A stretch of DNA of 64,000 nucleotides from Labrenzia sp. CE80. GTDB lineage: Bacteria > Pseudomonadota > Alphaproteobacteria > Rhizobiales > Stappiaceae. Of this stretch, positions 34,230 to 43,159 are shown piece after piece. Each line of letters opens with the position of its first letter. Position 1 is the stretch's first letter. The notes under the pieces are model-generated. The model searched no databases and was not told where the DNA came from. It saw nothing but the letters and a program-made list of their open reading frames with translations. The stretch is taken from contig NZ_WAJT01000002.1 of the NCBI RefSeq assembly GCF_009650605.1, positions 868,001 to 932,000 of the forward strand. The letters run 5' to 3'. The position numbers and the translations under genes were made by a program.

Positions 34230-34272
34230 TCTAAATGGCATGGGGCCCGTGGTCGAGCCATTGCATGACAGC
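34230..34272 (+). repeat. Partial copy of the dispersed repeat
   Basis: Contains ATGGCATG and GTGGTCGAGCCATTGCATGA, matching the right-hand module of the repeat at 22,789-22,903 (ATGTCATGGTCGAGCCACGGC). Similarity is limited to about 35 bp. Confidence 0.5.
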
Positions 34273-34384
34273 CTGTGGCTTTGACAATCCCATCGCAACA
34301 ATCGACTTCGCGACGCGCATCTTCTTTCCGGTGATGTAAAACGCGGCAGATCCAGCGCTCTACTCAATCACTTTAGTCCCCGAT

Positions 34385-34500
34385 CTCCGTCATGCCATGG
34401 CTCGACGATGGCATCCATGCCGTGACACAGCTAAACGAAAGGCCGCGATTTGGAGTTTCGAAGCGGCATGGATTGCAGGATCAAGTCCTGCAATGACGAC
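34385..34500 (-). repeat. Dispersed intergenic repeat, copy B
   Basis: Reverse complement of copy A at 22,789-22,903: both ends (CTCCGTCATGCCATGG, and GGATTGCAGGATCAAGTCC with TGCAATGACG) match within a few bases, while the central 35 bp have diverged. The same element in opposite orientation 11.5 kb apart. Confidence 0.8.
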
Positions 34501-34560
34501 TAAATGCGCTTGGTGGCCGATGACAGAAAGAGATGTCCGTAACCTCTCACGCAATTCCGT

Positions 34561-34578
34561 CCCGGACGGAGGTCCGGG
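34561..34578. repeat. Short REP-like palindrome
   Basis: CCCGGAC-GGAG-GTCCGGG within the context CCGTCCCGGACGG and GGTCCGGGATCC, the 'cccggacttgatccggg' type of palindrome scattered in alphaproteobacterial intergenic DNA. It follows copy B of the larger repeat by 60 bp. Confidence 0.6.
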
Positions 34579-34673
34579 ATCCAGTACGCCATGCCCGTGT
34601 GTTTCTGTTGAAGTGTATGTGATTACTGCGGCACGGCCATCACAGCGGTGCTCCCGTGGGTGCTGAGCTCGGT

Positions 34674-35552
34674 TCAGATCGAAGCGGTCAATTGGTCTGT
34701 GATCCAGCGAGAAAAGGCGCGGACCTTGGGCAGATGGCGCTTGGTTTCATGTGTATGGAGTGCGTAGCCGAGGCCGGGGAGGGTCTTGTTTGGCTCGATG
34801 GGCACGAGCCAGCCGCGCGTTACATGATCCTCTACCAGCAACCCACTAAGCAGCGCCAGTCCCTGACCCGCCAGCGCTGCGCTGATGATGTGCTGCTCGT
34901 CCTCGAAAACCCGGATCGACGATCCACTGACGATCTCGCTGCCCCAGGCCGAAAACCAGTCTGCCCAGCTGGCAGGCGGAAGTGCCCTTTCACGCCATCG
35001 CGTTTCCATGAGCTCAGCAGGCTTTAAGGGGTTCAAACCGCCGGCCAATGCGGGCGCCGCATAGATGCCGAATGTTTCGCCGAATGTCCCTGTGTGGCTT
35101 CCCTCGCGGGCACCGGTGACACCGTAGCGGATCGCAAGATCGATCCGACGGTCGCGGGCCAGGTCGACGGGATGGAGCGACGTCTCCACATGCACCTTGA
35201 TGCCCTTGTGCGCCGTCTCGAAATCTCTCAGACGCGGCACCAGCCATAGCGTCGCGAAAGCAGGCGTCGTGGTCAGCGTCAGGGCCTGTTCTCCGGCGAG
35301 CTCGGCCAGCACCGCGCCGATCTGGCCGAACGCCGGCCCAGTCGCTCCCGCAAGACGTTCGCCCTCATCGGTCAGGTCGATCCGGCGTGTGCCACGCACA
35401 AAGAGCGCAAACCCAAGTTGGGCTTCCAGACCTCGGATCTGATGGGAAACGGCCGTTGGACTTACACCGAGGTCTTCTGCAGCTGCCTTGAAACTGCCGC
35501 AGCGAGCCGCTGCATCGAAAGTGCGCAATGCAGTCGCGGAGGGAAACGTCAT
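34674..35552 (-). CDS. LysR-type transcriptional regulator (GcvA-like)
   Basis: 292 aa. Winged helix at residues 1-60 (ATALRTFDAAARCGSFKAAA then SPTAVSHQIRGLEAQLG), followed by a type 2 periplasmic-binding effector domain (LTLTTTPAFATLWLVPRL is the usual GcvA-like strand). It is divergent from the azoreductase gene, the classic LysR layout, and an ATGAAT-N11-ATTCAT site (T-N11-A type) lies 10 bp upstream of its start. The regulator thus likely controls itself and azoR; the effector, perhaps a quinone or aromatic, is unknown. Confidence 0.9.
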   Translation of the reverse strand: MTFPSATALRTFDAAARCGSFKAAAEDLGVSPTAVSHQIRGLEAQLGFALFVRGTRRIDLTDEGERLAGATGPAFGQIGAVLAELAGEQALTLTTTPAFATLWLVPRLRDFETAHKGIKVHVETSLHPVDLARDRRIDLAIRYGVTGAREGSHTGTFGETFGIYAAPALAGGLNPLKPAELMETRWRERALPPASWADWFSAWGSEIVSGSSIRVFEDEQHIISAALAGQGLALLSGLLVEDHVTRGWLVPIEPNKTLPGLGYALHTHETKRHLPKVRAFSRWITDQLTASI

Positions 35553-35561
35553 ATCTCGCCC

Positions 35562-35584
35562 ATGAATAAGTTTTTCTCATTCAT
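35562..35584. promoter_or_regulatory. LysR-type operator candidate
   Basis: ATGAAT-N11-ATTCAT, a perfect 6-bp inverted repeat with the T-N11-A core of LysR binding sites. It is adjacent to the LysR start and 120 bp before the azoreductase start. Confidence 0.6.
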
Positions 35585-35703
35585 AAGTGAGGAGAATCCT
35601 TTTGAAAGCAAGCGGAGCGACATCGATATTCGATCCCATGAGACAGTTTTTCACGTCTCTAGTTTCAATCAACTATTCTCTTCGTCTTGCAGGATCACCA
35701 GTC

Positions 35704-36360
35704 ATGACCACCGTTCTCCGGATCGATGCTTCTACCCGACTCCAGAACTCCCTCAGCCGGGAGTTGGCCGACACATTCGAACGCTGTCTCGCGGAAGCCG
35801 TACCGGATTTGAAGATATTGAGGCGCGATTTGGGTCAAACGCCGCCTTTCATTATTTGCGAAGCCTGGGTTGCGGCCGCCTTCGCCCCCGAAGACGCTCG
35901 CACAGCCGACCAGCGAAAGCTGCTTGCGTTGTCTGATACATTGATTGAAGAGGTCGCCGCCGCCGACTTCATCCTGCTGTCCACGCCAATGTACAATTAC
36001 GGGATGCCTGCAGGATTGAAGGCATGGGTCGACCAGGTTGTGCGGATCGGCAAGACCTTCACCTTTGACCTTGCGCGCGGCGACCGCCCGCTGGAGCCGA
36101 TCCTCTCCGGCAAGACACTGGTTCTGACAACAGCCTGCGGTGAATTCGGATTTGAAGCAGGCGAACCTAATGCTGCCCACAATCATCTTGCCCCTCATGT
36201 GCGCACGATAGGCAAATATCTGGGCGTCGAGGGGATGCACCACATTGCCATTGAGTATCAGGAGTTCAGGGACCAGCGGCATGCGGACTCAGTGTCATCG
36301 GCTCACCGGCAGGCCCGTGAGTTGGTTGAGCGCCTGACTGTTGCCTGCACATCGGCATAG
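35704..36360 (+). CDS. azoR: FMN-dependent NADH-azoreductase / quinone reductase
   Basis: 218 aa from ATG 35,704. Flavodoxin-like fold: VLRIDASTRLQNSLSRELAD is the FMN phosphate loop, LSTPMYNYGMPAGLKAWVDQ is the isoalloxazine-binding motif typical of AzoR, and VLTTACGEFGFEAG is the second FMN contact. The enzyme reduces quinones and azo dyes by two electrons, protecting against thiol and quinone stress. Divergent from a LysR gene that probably regulates it. The frame extends 39 codons further but AGGATCACCAGTC gives the better start. Confidence 0.88.
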   Translation: MTTVLRIDASTRLQNSLSRELADTFERCLAEAVPDLKILRRDLGQTPPFIICEAWVAAAFAPEDARTADQRKLLALSDTLIEEVAAADFILLSTPMYNYGMPAGLKAWVDQVVRIGKTFTFDLARGDRPLEPILSGKTLVLTTACGEFGFEAGEPNAAHNHLAPHVRTIGKYLGVEGMHHIAIEYQEFRDQRHADSVSSAHRQARELVERLTVACTSA

Positions 36361-36565
36361 GAGACGTTTGATCGCACAGTCTTCATCCCAGGCACCTTGC
36401 CTTTCTGCTTTCAGGCAACGTCCTGGTGTTTGCCGGACTGCTGCCTGCTCGATCCTCGGCCACGCCCTTGACCTTCTGCCCCTTGCATGGCACCTGTCGC
36501 CAGCAATGAAGCGGCGTGATCTTCGCTGCCCGAAAATCAACCGGATCCGACGGAAACGAAAAACC

Positions 36566-37531
36566 ATGTCGAGCGATGTCCCGGCGCATATGCGTCCCGA
36601 AAACTCCTTTCAGGGCCTGATCCTGACCCTCCAGCGCTACTGGGCGGATCAGGGGTGTGTGGTGTTGCAGCCCTATGACATGGAAGTCGGCGCGGGTACG
36701 TTCCATCCCGCAACGACGTTGCGCTCGCTCGGGCCGCGGCCGTGGAAGGCTGCTTATGTCCAGCCGTCCCGCCGCCCGACCGACGGCCGCTATGGCGAGA
36801 ACCCGAACCGTCTGCAGCATTATTACCAGTTCCAGGTGATCTTGAAGCCGTCGCCGGAAAACCTGCAGCAGCTCTATCTGGACTCTCTGAAGGCCATTGG
36901 GCTCGATTCAGCGCTGCACGACATTCGCTTCGTCGAAGATGACTGGGAGAGCCCGACGCTGGGCGCCTGGGGTCTTGGCTGGGAATGCTGGTGCGACGGC
37001 ATGGAAGTCTCGCAGTTCACCTATTTCCAGCAGGTCGCCGGCTTCGAATGTTCACCTGTGTCCGGCGAGCTGACCTACGGTCTTGAGCGTATCGCCATGT
37101 ATGTCCAGGGCGTCGATAACGTCTATGACCTGAACTACAACGGCATGGAAGGCGACGACAAGGTCACCTATGGCGACGTCTTTTTTCAGGCCGAACAGGA
37201 ATATTCGCGCTACAATTTCGAACATGCGGATACGGACATCCTGTTCCAGCATTTCAAGGATGCGGAAGCCGAATGCCGTGCCATTCTTGATGCAGGCGCC
37301 AAGGCCCGCGAAGACGCCGGAGCCAATGTGCACCAGGTGGTGCTTCCGGCCTACGACCAGTGCATCAAGGCCTCTCATGCATTCAACCTGCTGGATGCAC
37401 GCGGCGTGATTTCGGTCACCGAGCGCCAGAGCTACATCCTGCGGGTACGCGATCTTGCCAAGGCCTGTGGGGCTGCTTTCCTGGAAACGGAAGCTGGCGG
37501 CGTTGGCTATCAGCTTGAGGCGGCCGAGTAG
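36566..37531 (+). CDS. glyQ: Glycyl-tRNA synthetase alpha subunit
   Basis: 321 aa from ATG 36,566. Class II aminoacyl-tRNA synthetase alpha chain of the bacterial alpha2beta2 GlyRS. Motifs: FQGLILTLQRYWADQGCVV, then EVGAGTFHPATTLRSLGP with the motif 2 region AAYVQPSRRPTDGRYGENPN, and WECWCDGMEVSQFTYFQQV for the active-site floor. The C-terminal region carries RQSYILRVRDLAKACG. The beta-subunit gene glyS lies 6 kb downstream, separated by three plus-strand genes and one minus-strand gene. Confidence 0.96.
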   Translation: MSSDVPAHMRPENSFQGLILTLQRYWADQGCVVLQPYDMEVGAGTFHPATTLRSLGPRPWKAAYVQPSRRPTDGRYGENPNRLQHYYQFQVILKPSPENLQQLYLDSLKAIGLDSALHDIRFVEDDWESPTLGAWGLGWECWCDGMEVSQFTYFQQVAGFECSPVSGELTYGLERIAMYVQGVDNVYDLNYNGMEGDDKVTYGDVFFQAEQEYSRYNFEHADTDILFQHFKDAEAECRAILDAGAKAREDAGANVHQVVLPAYDQCIKASHAFNLLDARGVISVTERQSYILRVRDLAKACGAAFLETEAGGVGYQLEAAE

Positions 37532-37704
37532 GCCCGTATTCCGGCGGTGTTGTCGTTTACCGCCGCCCGCCAGAACCGCCGCCAGAACGTCCAAAGTGTA
37601 ATCTGCATTACAGTTCACCAGTTTTGCAGACTTGCCAGTTAGTCAACCGGTGACAAGCAGCCAATCTCCCGATAGCTTCCGAAGCAATTGTTTCGGAGGA
37701 TTTC

Positions 37705-38262
37705 ATGGTCAGTTGGTTCATTCTTGCAATTCTGATTGCGCTCTCGCTTTTCGCTATTCTTCTCTACAATACGCTGGTGAAGAAACGGCAGATGGTCGAG
37801 GAAGGCTGGAGCGGCATTGATGTCCAGCTCAAGCGCAGGTCAAACCTGATCCCCAACCTCATCGAGACCGTCAAGGGCTATGCGTCTCACGAACAGGAGA
37901 CGCTGGACCGGGTCACCGAACTGCGGGCGCAGGTCAGCGCATTGCCGAAGGATGACGTCGCCGGGCGGGCAAAGGCCGAAGGCATGTTGTCCCAGGCGCT
38001 GGGCAAGTTGTTTGCGGTTGCCGAAGCCTATCCGGATCTCAAAGCCAGCCAGAATTTTTCCGATCTGCACAGTTCACTCGATGAAATCGAGAACGCCATC
38101 CAGATGGCCCGGCGCTATTACAACGGCGCGGTGCGCGGTCTGAATGTTGCCGTCGAGAGCTTTCCCTCGAACCTGATCGCCAACAAGTTCAAGTTCGAAA
38201 AGGCGGAGTATTTCGAGATCGAGGATGCGGCTGAGCGCGCGGTGCCCAAAGTCCAGTTTTAA
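37705..38262 (+). CDS. lemA: LemA family protein
   Basis: 185 aa. One N-terminal membrane helix (SWFILAILIALSLFAILLYN) with a short outside tail, then a cytosolic or periplasmic four-helix bundle with the LemA motif EEGWSGIDVQLKRRSNLIPN, then AYPDLKASQNFSDLHSSLDE and NVAVESFPSNLIA. Function is unresolved; LemA genes nearly always accompany a DUF2207 membrane protein, as here (11 bp gap). GGAGGATTTC precedes ATG. Confidence 0.92.
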   Translation: MVSWFILAILIALSLFAILLYNTLVKKRQMVEEGWSGIDVQLKRRSNLIPNLIETVKGYASHEQETLDRVTELRAQVSALPKDDVAGRAKAEGMLSQALGKLFAVAEAYPDLKASQNFSDLHSSLDEIENAIQMARRYYNGAVRGLNVAVESFPSNLIANKFKFEKAEYFEIEDAAERAVPKVQF

Positions 38263-38273
38263 GGAGCGCTTCC

Positions 38274-40229
38274 ATGACCTGCTGTCGTTCCCTGAAACTG
38301 ATCCTCTTCGCTGTCGCCGCACTCTTAGGAACGGCGGGCGCGCAAGCGGACGAGCGCATTCAGACGTTTGTCTCCGACATTGTCGTGCAGCAAGACGGAT
38401 CCTTGATGGTGACCGAAACCATTACGGTCCGCGCCGAAGGCGATCAGATCAAGCGCGGCATATTCCGCGATATTCCTCTTCGCGGGAGGGATGCCACAGG
38501 TTGGGAACATGAGATTGGCTTTTCCCTGGAAGCGGTGCGTATGGACGGTCAGCCCGCGCACCACTTTGAGAAATACAATGGTGATGGTGTCCGGATTTAT
38601 ATTGGACGGGAAGGCGTGTTTCTGGAGCCTGGATCCTACACCTATGAGATCCGCTACATCATGGATCGTCAGGTCCGTTTCTTTGACGGATATGATGAGG
38701 TCTATTGGAACGTGACCGGCAATGAGTGGGTGTTCCCGATTGACAAGGCGATTGCTCGCATTGCTTTGCCTGAAGGCGCGGAACCCTCGCAATCTGACGC
38801 CTACACCGGGCGGTATGGGGAAACAGGGTCAGCTTATGACAGCGCCTTTGATTCAGCATCGGGACAACTGATCATTACAACCAACGCCCCGTTGGCTCCT
38901 TCAGAGGGATTGACCGTTGCAGTTGGATTTCCAAAAGGTTTGATCCCTGAACCAAGTGCTGGCGAAAAGTGGCAACAGTGGCTGGAAGACCAGCAGCTGG
39001 TCGTCACCGGCGCGTTGGGGCTCACAGTGCTCTGGTCTTACTGCCTGTTTACTTGGTGGTTCGTTGGGCGCGATCCCGAAAAAGGGGTCATTTTTCCGCG
39101 CTTCAAGGCACCCGGTGGAATTTCGCCCGCTTTGATGAACTACATTGTGAATCGCGGCTTTAGTGGTGGCGGTTGGATCGCCTTGTCCGCAGCCTGCATT
39201 AGTCTGGCGGTAAAGGGGCATTTAACACTCAAAAAGGAAGGGCGCGGCGCACTGCAACTGGAACTCAAAGAGGACATCTCGGTCACGGACTTGCCTGAAG
39301 GTGAAGCTGCGATCGTAGGCGTTCTATCCGGGCGAGGAGCTCCTCTGAAGTTGACTAAGGCCCATGGAGAGACCGTTAAGCGTCTTGGACATGAGTTCAA
39401 GGCCGCGATCAGCTCCGAGCGTGCGGGTGTCCATTTCGTCCAAAACGGTTGGTATGTCTTCGGTGCCTTCGTTCTCATGCTTTTGGCTGGCGCGTCGCTG
39501 TTCATCTTCAACAGTTTCTCAGAGACCCAGTTTGTGCGGTCCTTTTTGTTCGGCTTTCTCGGCTTGTTTGTTATTGCCATCTCATTTGGGCTTGGCAGCC
39601 TCGCGCAGATGATTTTTGGTCTAGCGAGCAAAACTCACGCCTCCAGATTTGTCTTCTGGCTCTGTTTTTTCACTTTTGTCGTCTCCGGTCTCTATGGCGT
39701 AGGCCATCTGGCCGCTCTCTTGACCGAGAGCCGCTTCGCGATCCCGCCTTTGCCAATATTCTTGGCGCTTCTGGTGCTGAGTTTCGGCGCTTATGCCAAA
39801 TATATTGAAGCCCCGACGACGAAAGGGCGCGCGGTATTGGACGAAGTTGAAGGGTTGAAACTCTACCTGTCCGTTGCTGAAAAAGATCGTCTCAACATGG
39901 CGGGTGCGCCTCGGATGGATACTGTCCATTTTGAAAAACTGCTCCCTTACGCGGTCGCGCTTGGCGTGGAGGAGCCTTGGACCAATAGCTTTGAATCCTC
40001 TCTCAAAAATGCTGCGGCAGATACATCGCAAGGTGGATATAATCCCCGTTGGTATCGGGGGAGCGGCGACAGTTCCCGTGAAATTACGCGAAGTATCAGT
40101 TCGACCGCTTCTGCCATGGCAACGTCGTTTCATTCCGCGCTTCCGGTGTCCAAAAGCTCAAGTTCCGGGTCCTCCGGTGGGGGCTCTTCCGGTGGCGGCG
40201 GTGGTGGCGGCGGCGGCGGAGGGTGGTAA
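38274..40229 (+). CDS. DUF2207 membrane protein
   Basis: 651 aa. Signal peptide (LILFAVAALLGTAGAQA), a 220-residue extracytoplasmic beta-rich DUF2207 domain (IQTFVSDIVVQQDGSLMVTE, RGIFRDIPL), then a helix near 245-265, a cytosolic domain, and three or four helices at about 395-515. The C-terminus is serine- and glycine-rich with an 11-glycine run and final Trp, the standard end of this family. Partner of LemA; the pair may be involved in envelope homeostasis. The 38,274 start has AAGGAG. A sodium/glutamate symporter follows 65 bp on. Confidence 0.9.
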   Translation: MTCCRSLKLILFAVAALLGTAGAQADERIQTFVSDIVVQQDGSLMVTETITVRAEGDQIKRGIFRDIPLRGRDATGWEHEIGFSLEAVRMDGQPAHHFEKYNGDGVRIYIGREGVFLEPGSYTYEIRYIMDRQVRFFDGYDEVYWNVTGNEWVFPIDKAIARIALPEGAEPSQSDAYTGRYGETGSAYDSAFDSASGQLIITTNAPLAPSEGLTVAVGFPKGLIPEPSAGEKWQQWLEDQQLVVTGALGLTVLWSYCLFTWWFVGRDPEKGVIFPRFKAPGGISPALMNYIVNRGFSGGGWIALSAACISLAVKGHLTLKKEGRGALQLELKEDISVTDLPEGEAAIVGVLSGRGAPLKLTKAHGETVKRLGHEFKAAISSERAGVHFVQNGWYVFGAFVLMLLAGASLFIFNSFSETQFVRSFLFGFLGLFVIAISFGLGSLAQMIFGLASKTHASRFVFWLCFFTFVVSGLYGVGHLAALLTESRFAIPPLPIFLALLVLSFGAYAKYIEAPTTKGRAVLDEVEGLKLYLSVAEKDRLNMAGAPRMDTVHFEKLLPYAVALGVEEPWTNSFESSLKNAAADTSQGGYNPRWYRGSGDSSREITRSISSTASAMATSFHSALPVSKSSSSGSSGGGSSGGGGGGGGGGGW

Positions 40230-40294
40230 CTGGCGTCTTGCCACAACCGCGGCTACAAAGGTTCCCATCGGCGTATGGGGAGGCATAAACGCAA

Positions 40295-41515
40295 ATGACT
40301 GAGGGACTGCTCACAATCGGCGAGTTCGCGAGTTTCAACATCGCGATCATCGTCTATTTTCTCGGGGTGCGCCTCAACGCAGTGTTTCCGCTTCTCAACA
40401 GCTACAATATTCCAGAGCCGGTTTCCGGCGGCTTGCTCGTCGCGTCCCTGGCGCTGATGGTCTATCTTGCAACAGGTGCTGAAATAGGCTTCTCGCTCGC
40501 AGCCCGCGACTTCCTGCTGCTGTATTTCTTCACGGCCATCGGCCTCAACGCGAAATTCTCCGATCTCGCCAAGGGCGGTAAACCTCTGGTGATCCTGCTG
40601 GTCCTCACCGTGAGCTATATGTTCGTGCAAAACGGCATCGGCACAAGCATAGCCCTTGCGATGGGCTTGCCGGTCGGTTTTGGCCTTCTGGGCGGCACGA
40701 TCTCTCTGGTCGGTGGCCACGGGACTGCCATCGCCTGGGCCCCAACCCTGGTCGAAACCTACGGCGTAACAGGTGCGGTCGAAATCGGGGCGGCTACAGC
40801 AACCCTCGGACTGATCGCTGCTTCCCTGCTGGGCGGGCCGATTGCCGACATTCTGATCAACAAGCGCGGGGCCAAGCCTGAGGTGGCTGCACATGAGGAA
40901 ACACCGGTCATCGGTCTCGAGCATGATGATGAAGCCACGGCCACGGTGACCCACACCGGCCTGATGCGCAGTCTCCTGTGGCTCAATATCGCCATTGGTT
41001 TTGGTTTCGGTCTTCAGGAAAGCCTCAAGCTGGGTCTTGGTCTCGATCTGCCGCTTTTTGTCGTCTGCCTGTTCTGCGGTATCTTGCTGTCCAACACGGT
41101 ACCCGCCGTCTTCAAGACAATGACTTGGCCAGCCCGTTCGCGCTCACTGGCCGTCATTTCCGACCTTGCGCTGGGCATCTTCCTGACCATGTCACTGATG
41201 AGCCTGCAGCTGTGGACCGTTGCCGGCCTTGCCGGCCCGATGCTGATTATTCTGGCTGCTCAATTGGTTGGGGCTGCGCTCTTCATTGTCTATGTGCTTT
41301 TCCCGGTCATGGGGCGGGACTATGAAGCAGCTGTTCTGGGGGCGGGCTTTGCCGGTTTTGCGCTGGGTGCTACGCCGACGGCGATTGCAAATATGACTGC
41401 TGTTACCAAGCAATATGGCGCGGCGACGCGCGCCTTCCTGATCCTGCCACTGGTTTCGGCGTTCTTCGTTGACCTGTCCAACGCGGCGATCATTTGGCTG
41501 TTTCTCGGGGGCTAG
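40295..41515 (+). CDS. gltS: Sodium/glutamate symporter
   Basis: 406 aa, about ten helices in two inverted repeats. GltS features: LGVRLNAVFPLLNSYNIPEPV at the N-terminus, FTAIGLNAKFSDL, and GGTISLVGGHGTAIAWAP, in which the GGHGT loop contributes to substrate and sodium binding. The second repeat has GAGFAGFALGATPTAIANM with its own reentrant loop. Sodium-coupled glutamate uptake at the inner membrane. GGGGAGG twelve bases before ATG 40,295. It is followed by the convergent GGDEF-EAL gene. Confidence 0.93.
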   Translation: MTEGLLTIGEFASFNIAIIVYFLGVRLNAVFPLLNSYNIPEPVSGGLLVASLALMVYLATGAEIGFSLAARDFLLLYFFTAIGLNAKFSDLAKGGKPLVILLVLTVSYMFVQNGIGTSIALAMGLPVGFGLLGGTISLVGGHGTAIAWAPTLVETYGVTGAVEIGAATATLGLIAASLLGGPIADILINKRGAKPEVAAHEETPVIGLEHDDEATATVTHTGLMRSLLWLNIAIGFGFGLQESLKLGLGLDLPLFVVCLFCGILLSNTVPAVFKTMTWPARSRSLAVISDLALGIFLTMSLMSLQLWTVAGLAGPMLIILAAQLVGAALFIVYVLFPVMGRDYEAAVLGAGFAGFALGATPTAIANMTAVTKQYGAATRAFLILPLVSAFFVDLSNAAIIWLFLGG

Positions 41516-41548
41516 AAACCTCGCCAAACCGATGCTTGAGAACAGATC

Positions 41549-43159
41549 TCAGGTCATGACCTTGGCCATGTTTGCGCCAGACAGTTCGTCCCTGGCGTAT
41601 GGCATCGTGGCTCCGGAGGCTTGCTCAGCAACCATTTCGTCAATCCGCGCAGCAGCCTTGGCGGCGCCAAAAAGGAAGCCTTGCCCGAACTGGCAGCCGC
41701 TCTCGGTCAGCTTGGCCATGACCGCGGGCTGCTCGATGCCTTCCGCCACGGTCTCGATTCCGAACCCCTTGGCCAGCACGAGGATCGCGTCGATAATCGC
41801 TGCGCATTCAGCGTCGTCTTCCATATGCAGGGTAAAGGATTTGTCGATCTTTACCTTGCTGATGGGGAAGTCGCGTAGATAGCCAAGGCTCGAGTGGCCG
41901 GTGCCAAAGTCGTCAAGCGCAATCTGGATTTGCGCCTCCGCCAGCTGCTCAAGGACGGCCTTCGCCGCGCGCGGGTTCTTGAACAGGGAAGTCTCGGTAA
42001 TCTCGAGGATCAGCCGTCCCGGGCTGAGGCCGCTGTCGGCGAGGATCGACATCACCTTCAGCGGAAACGTATGGTCGTGCAGCTGAACAGGTGAAACATT
42101 GAAGCTCAGGAACATGTGCTCCGGCCACTTGCTGGCCACCCGGCAGGCTTCTCGCAGAAGCCGCTCCGTCAGTTCCGAGATGATACCGCAGTCTTCGGCA
42201 ATCGGGATGAACTGATTTGGCGGCACATGGCCGAAATCCCGGTCCGACCAGCGGGCGAGGGCCTCGAAGCCGCGGATCTTTTGGCTGGCGAGGTCCAGGA
42301 TCGGTTGGAAATGAACATGGATTTCATCCTCCGTCAGCGCCGATCTCAATCGTTGTTCCAGCAAGGTTCGGTGCAAGATGGATGCGTCCATCTCCATCTC
42401 GAAGAAGCGATAGACAGAGCGCCCCGAAGTCTTGGCCCGGTAGAGTGCTATGTCGGCGCGCCGCAGAAGCTCGGAGACCGAAAAGCCGTCGTCCGGGAAC
42501 ATCGAGATTCCTATGCCAGTGCCGACCTGGACCTGGCGGCTTTCGAGGCAGATCGGCTCCTGAATGCGTGCCAGGAGGCGCCTTGCCAGATCCGCGGCCT
42601 CGCTCTTTTCTGCGAGCGGCGGTGTGACGATGGCGAATTCATCACCGCCGAGACGAGCGATCATGCCCTCATTACCCACTTCGCTGGAGAGCCTGATGGC
42701 GAATTCGCGCAGCAATGCGTCGCCGAAAGCATGGCCATAGACATCGTTGATCGGTTTGAAACCATCAATGTCGAGCATCATCACCGCTCGTCTCTGTCCA
42801 TGAATGGTGTTGGCCGTCAGTTGCGCAAATCCGTCAATAAATTTGCGGCGGTTCGCCAGACCGGTCAAAGGATCGTGCTCAGCCAGCTCGCGCGCCTGTT
42901 GCTCGGCAACCGCGTGACGGTTGATTTCACCCTTGAGATGCAACAAGCGAAGTATGCCGTAGATGGAGCCTGCGATGAAGAGCGTCAAGGAATAGCCGAT
43001 GATCAGGTCGAAAACCCTGAACAGCCAAACGGATCCATGCTGAATCAGCAATGCATGAGGCTCAGCCTCGGCCAGGAAGTAACCAATCGGAACAACCGCG
43101 ATGGCAAACCAAAGACCGCACCGAAGAGTATAACGAGGCAAGGGCTGAAACAGTCGCAA
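41549..43159 (-). CDS. GGDEF-EAL dual-domain membrane protein
   Basis: 536 aa from TTG 43,159 (no good ribosome site; no Met earlier than residue 107). Two N-terminal helices (about 14-30 and 48-70) with a short extracytoplasmic loop; GGDEF domain with an intact GGDEF at 171-175 (RLGGDEFAI) but no RxxD inhibitory site before it; EAL domain with EAL at 299-301 (FEALARW), plus DDFGTGHSSLGYL and the KIDKSF lysine. Both c-di-GMP synthesis and hydrolysis are possible; many such pairs are phosphodiesterases in vivo. It lies antisense inside the glyQ-glyS block. Confidence 0.92.
   Translation of the reverse strand: MRLFQPLPRYTLRCGLWFAIAVVPIGYFLAEAEPHALLIQHGSVWLFRVFDLIIGYSLTLFIAGSIYGILRLLHLKGEINRHAVAEQQARELAEHDPLTGLANRRKFIDGFAQLTANTIHGQRRAVMMLDIDGFKPINDVYGHAFGDALLREFAIRLSSEVGNEGMIARLGGDEFAIVTPPLAEKSEAADLARRLLARIQEPICLESRQVQVGTGIGISMFPDDGFSVSELLRRADIALYRAKTSGRSVYRFFEMEMDASILHRTLLEQRLRSALTEDEIHVHFQPILDLASQKIRGFEALARWSDRDFGHVPPNQFIPIAEDCGIISELTERLLREACRVASKWPEHMFLSFNVSPVQLHDHTFPLKVMSILADSGLSPGRLILEITETSLFKNPRAAKAVLEQLAEAQIQIALDDFGTGHSSLGYLRDFPISKVKIDKSFTLHMEDDAECAAIIDAILVLAKGFGIETVAEGIEQPAVMAKLTESGCQFGQGFLFGAAKAAARIDEMVAEQASGATMPYARDELSGANMAKVMT

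Noticed and set aside
40150..40229. Glycine/serine codon tract as a possible repeat or misassembly
   Set aside because: Gly/Ser-rich ends with a final Trp are a normal feature of DUF2207 proteins.
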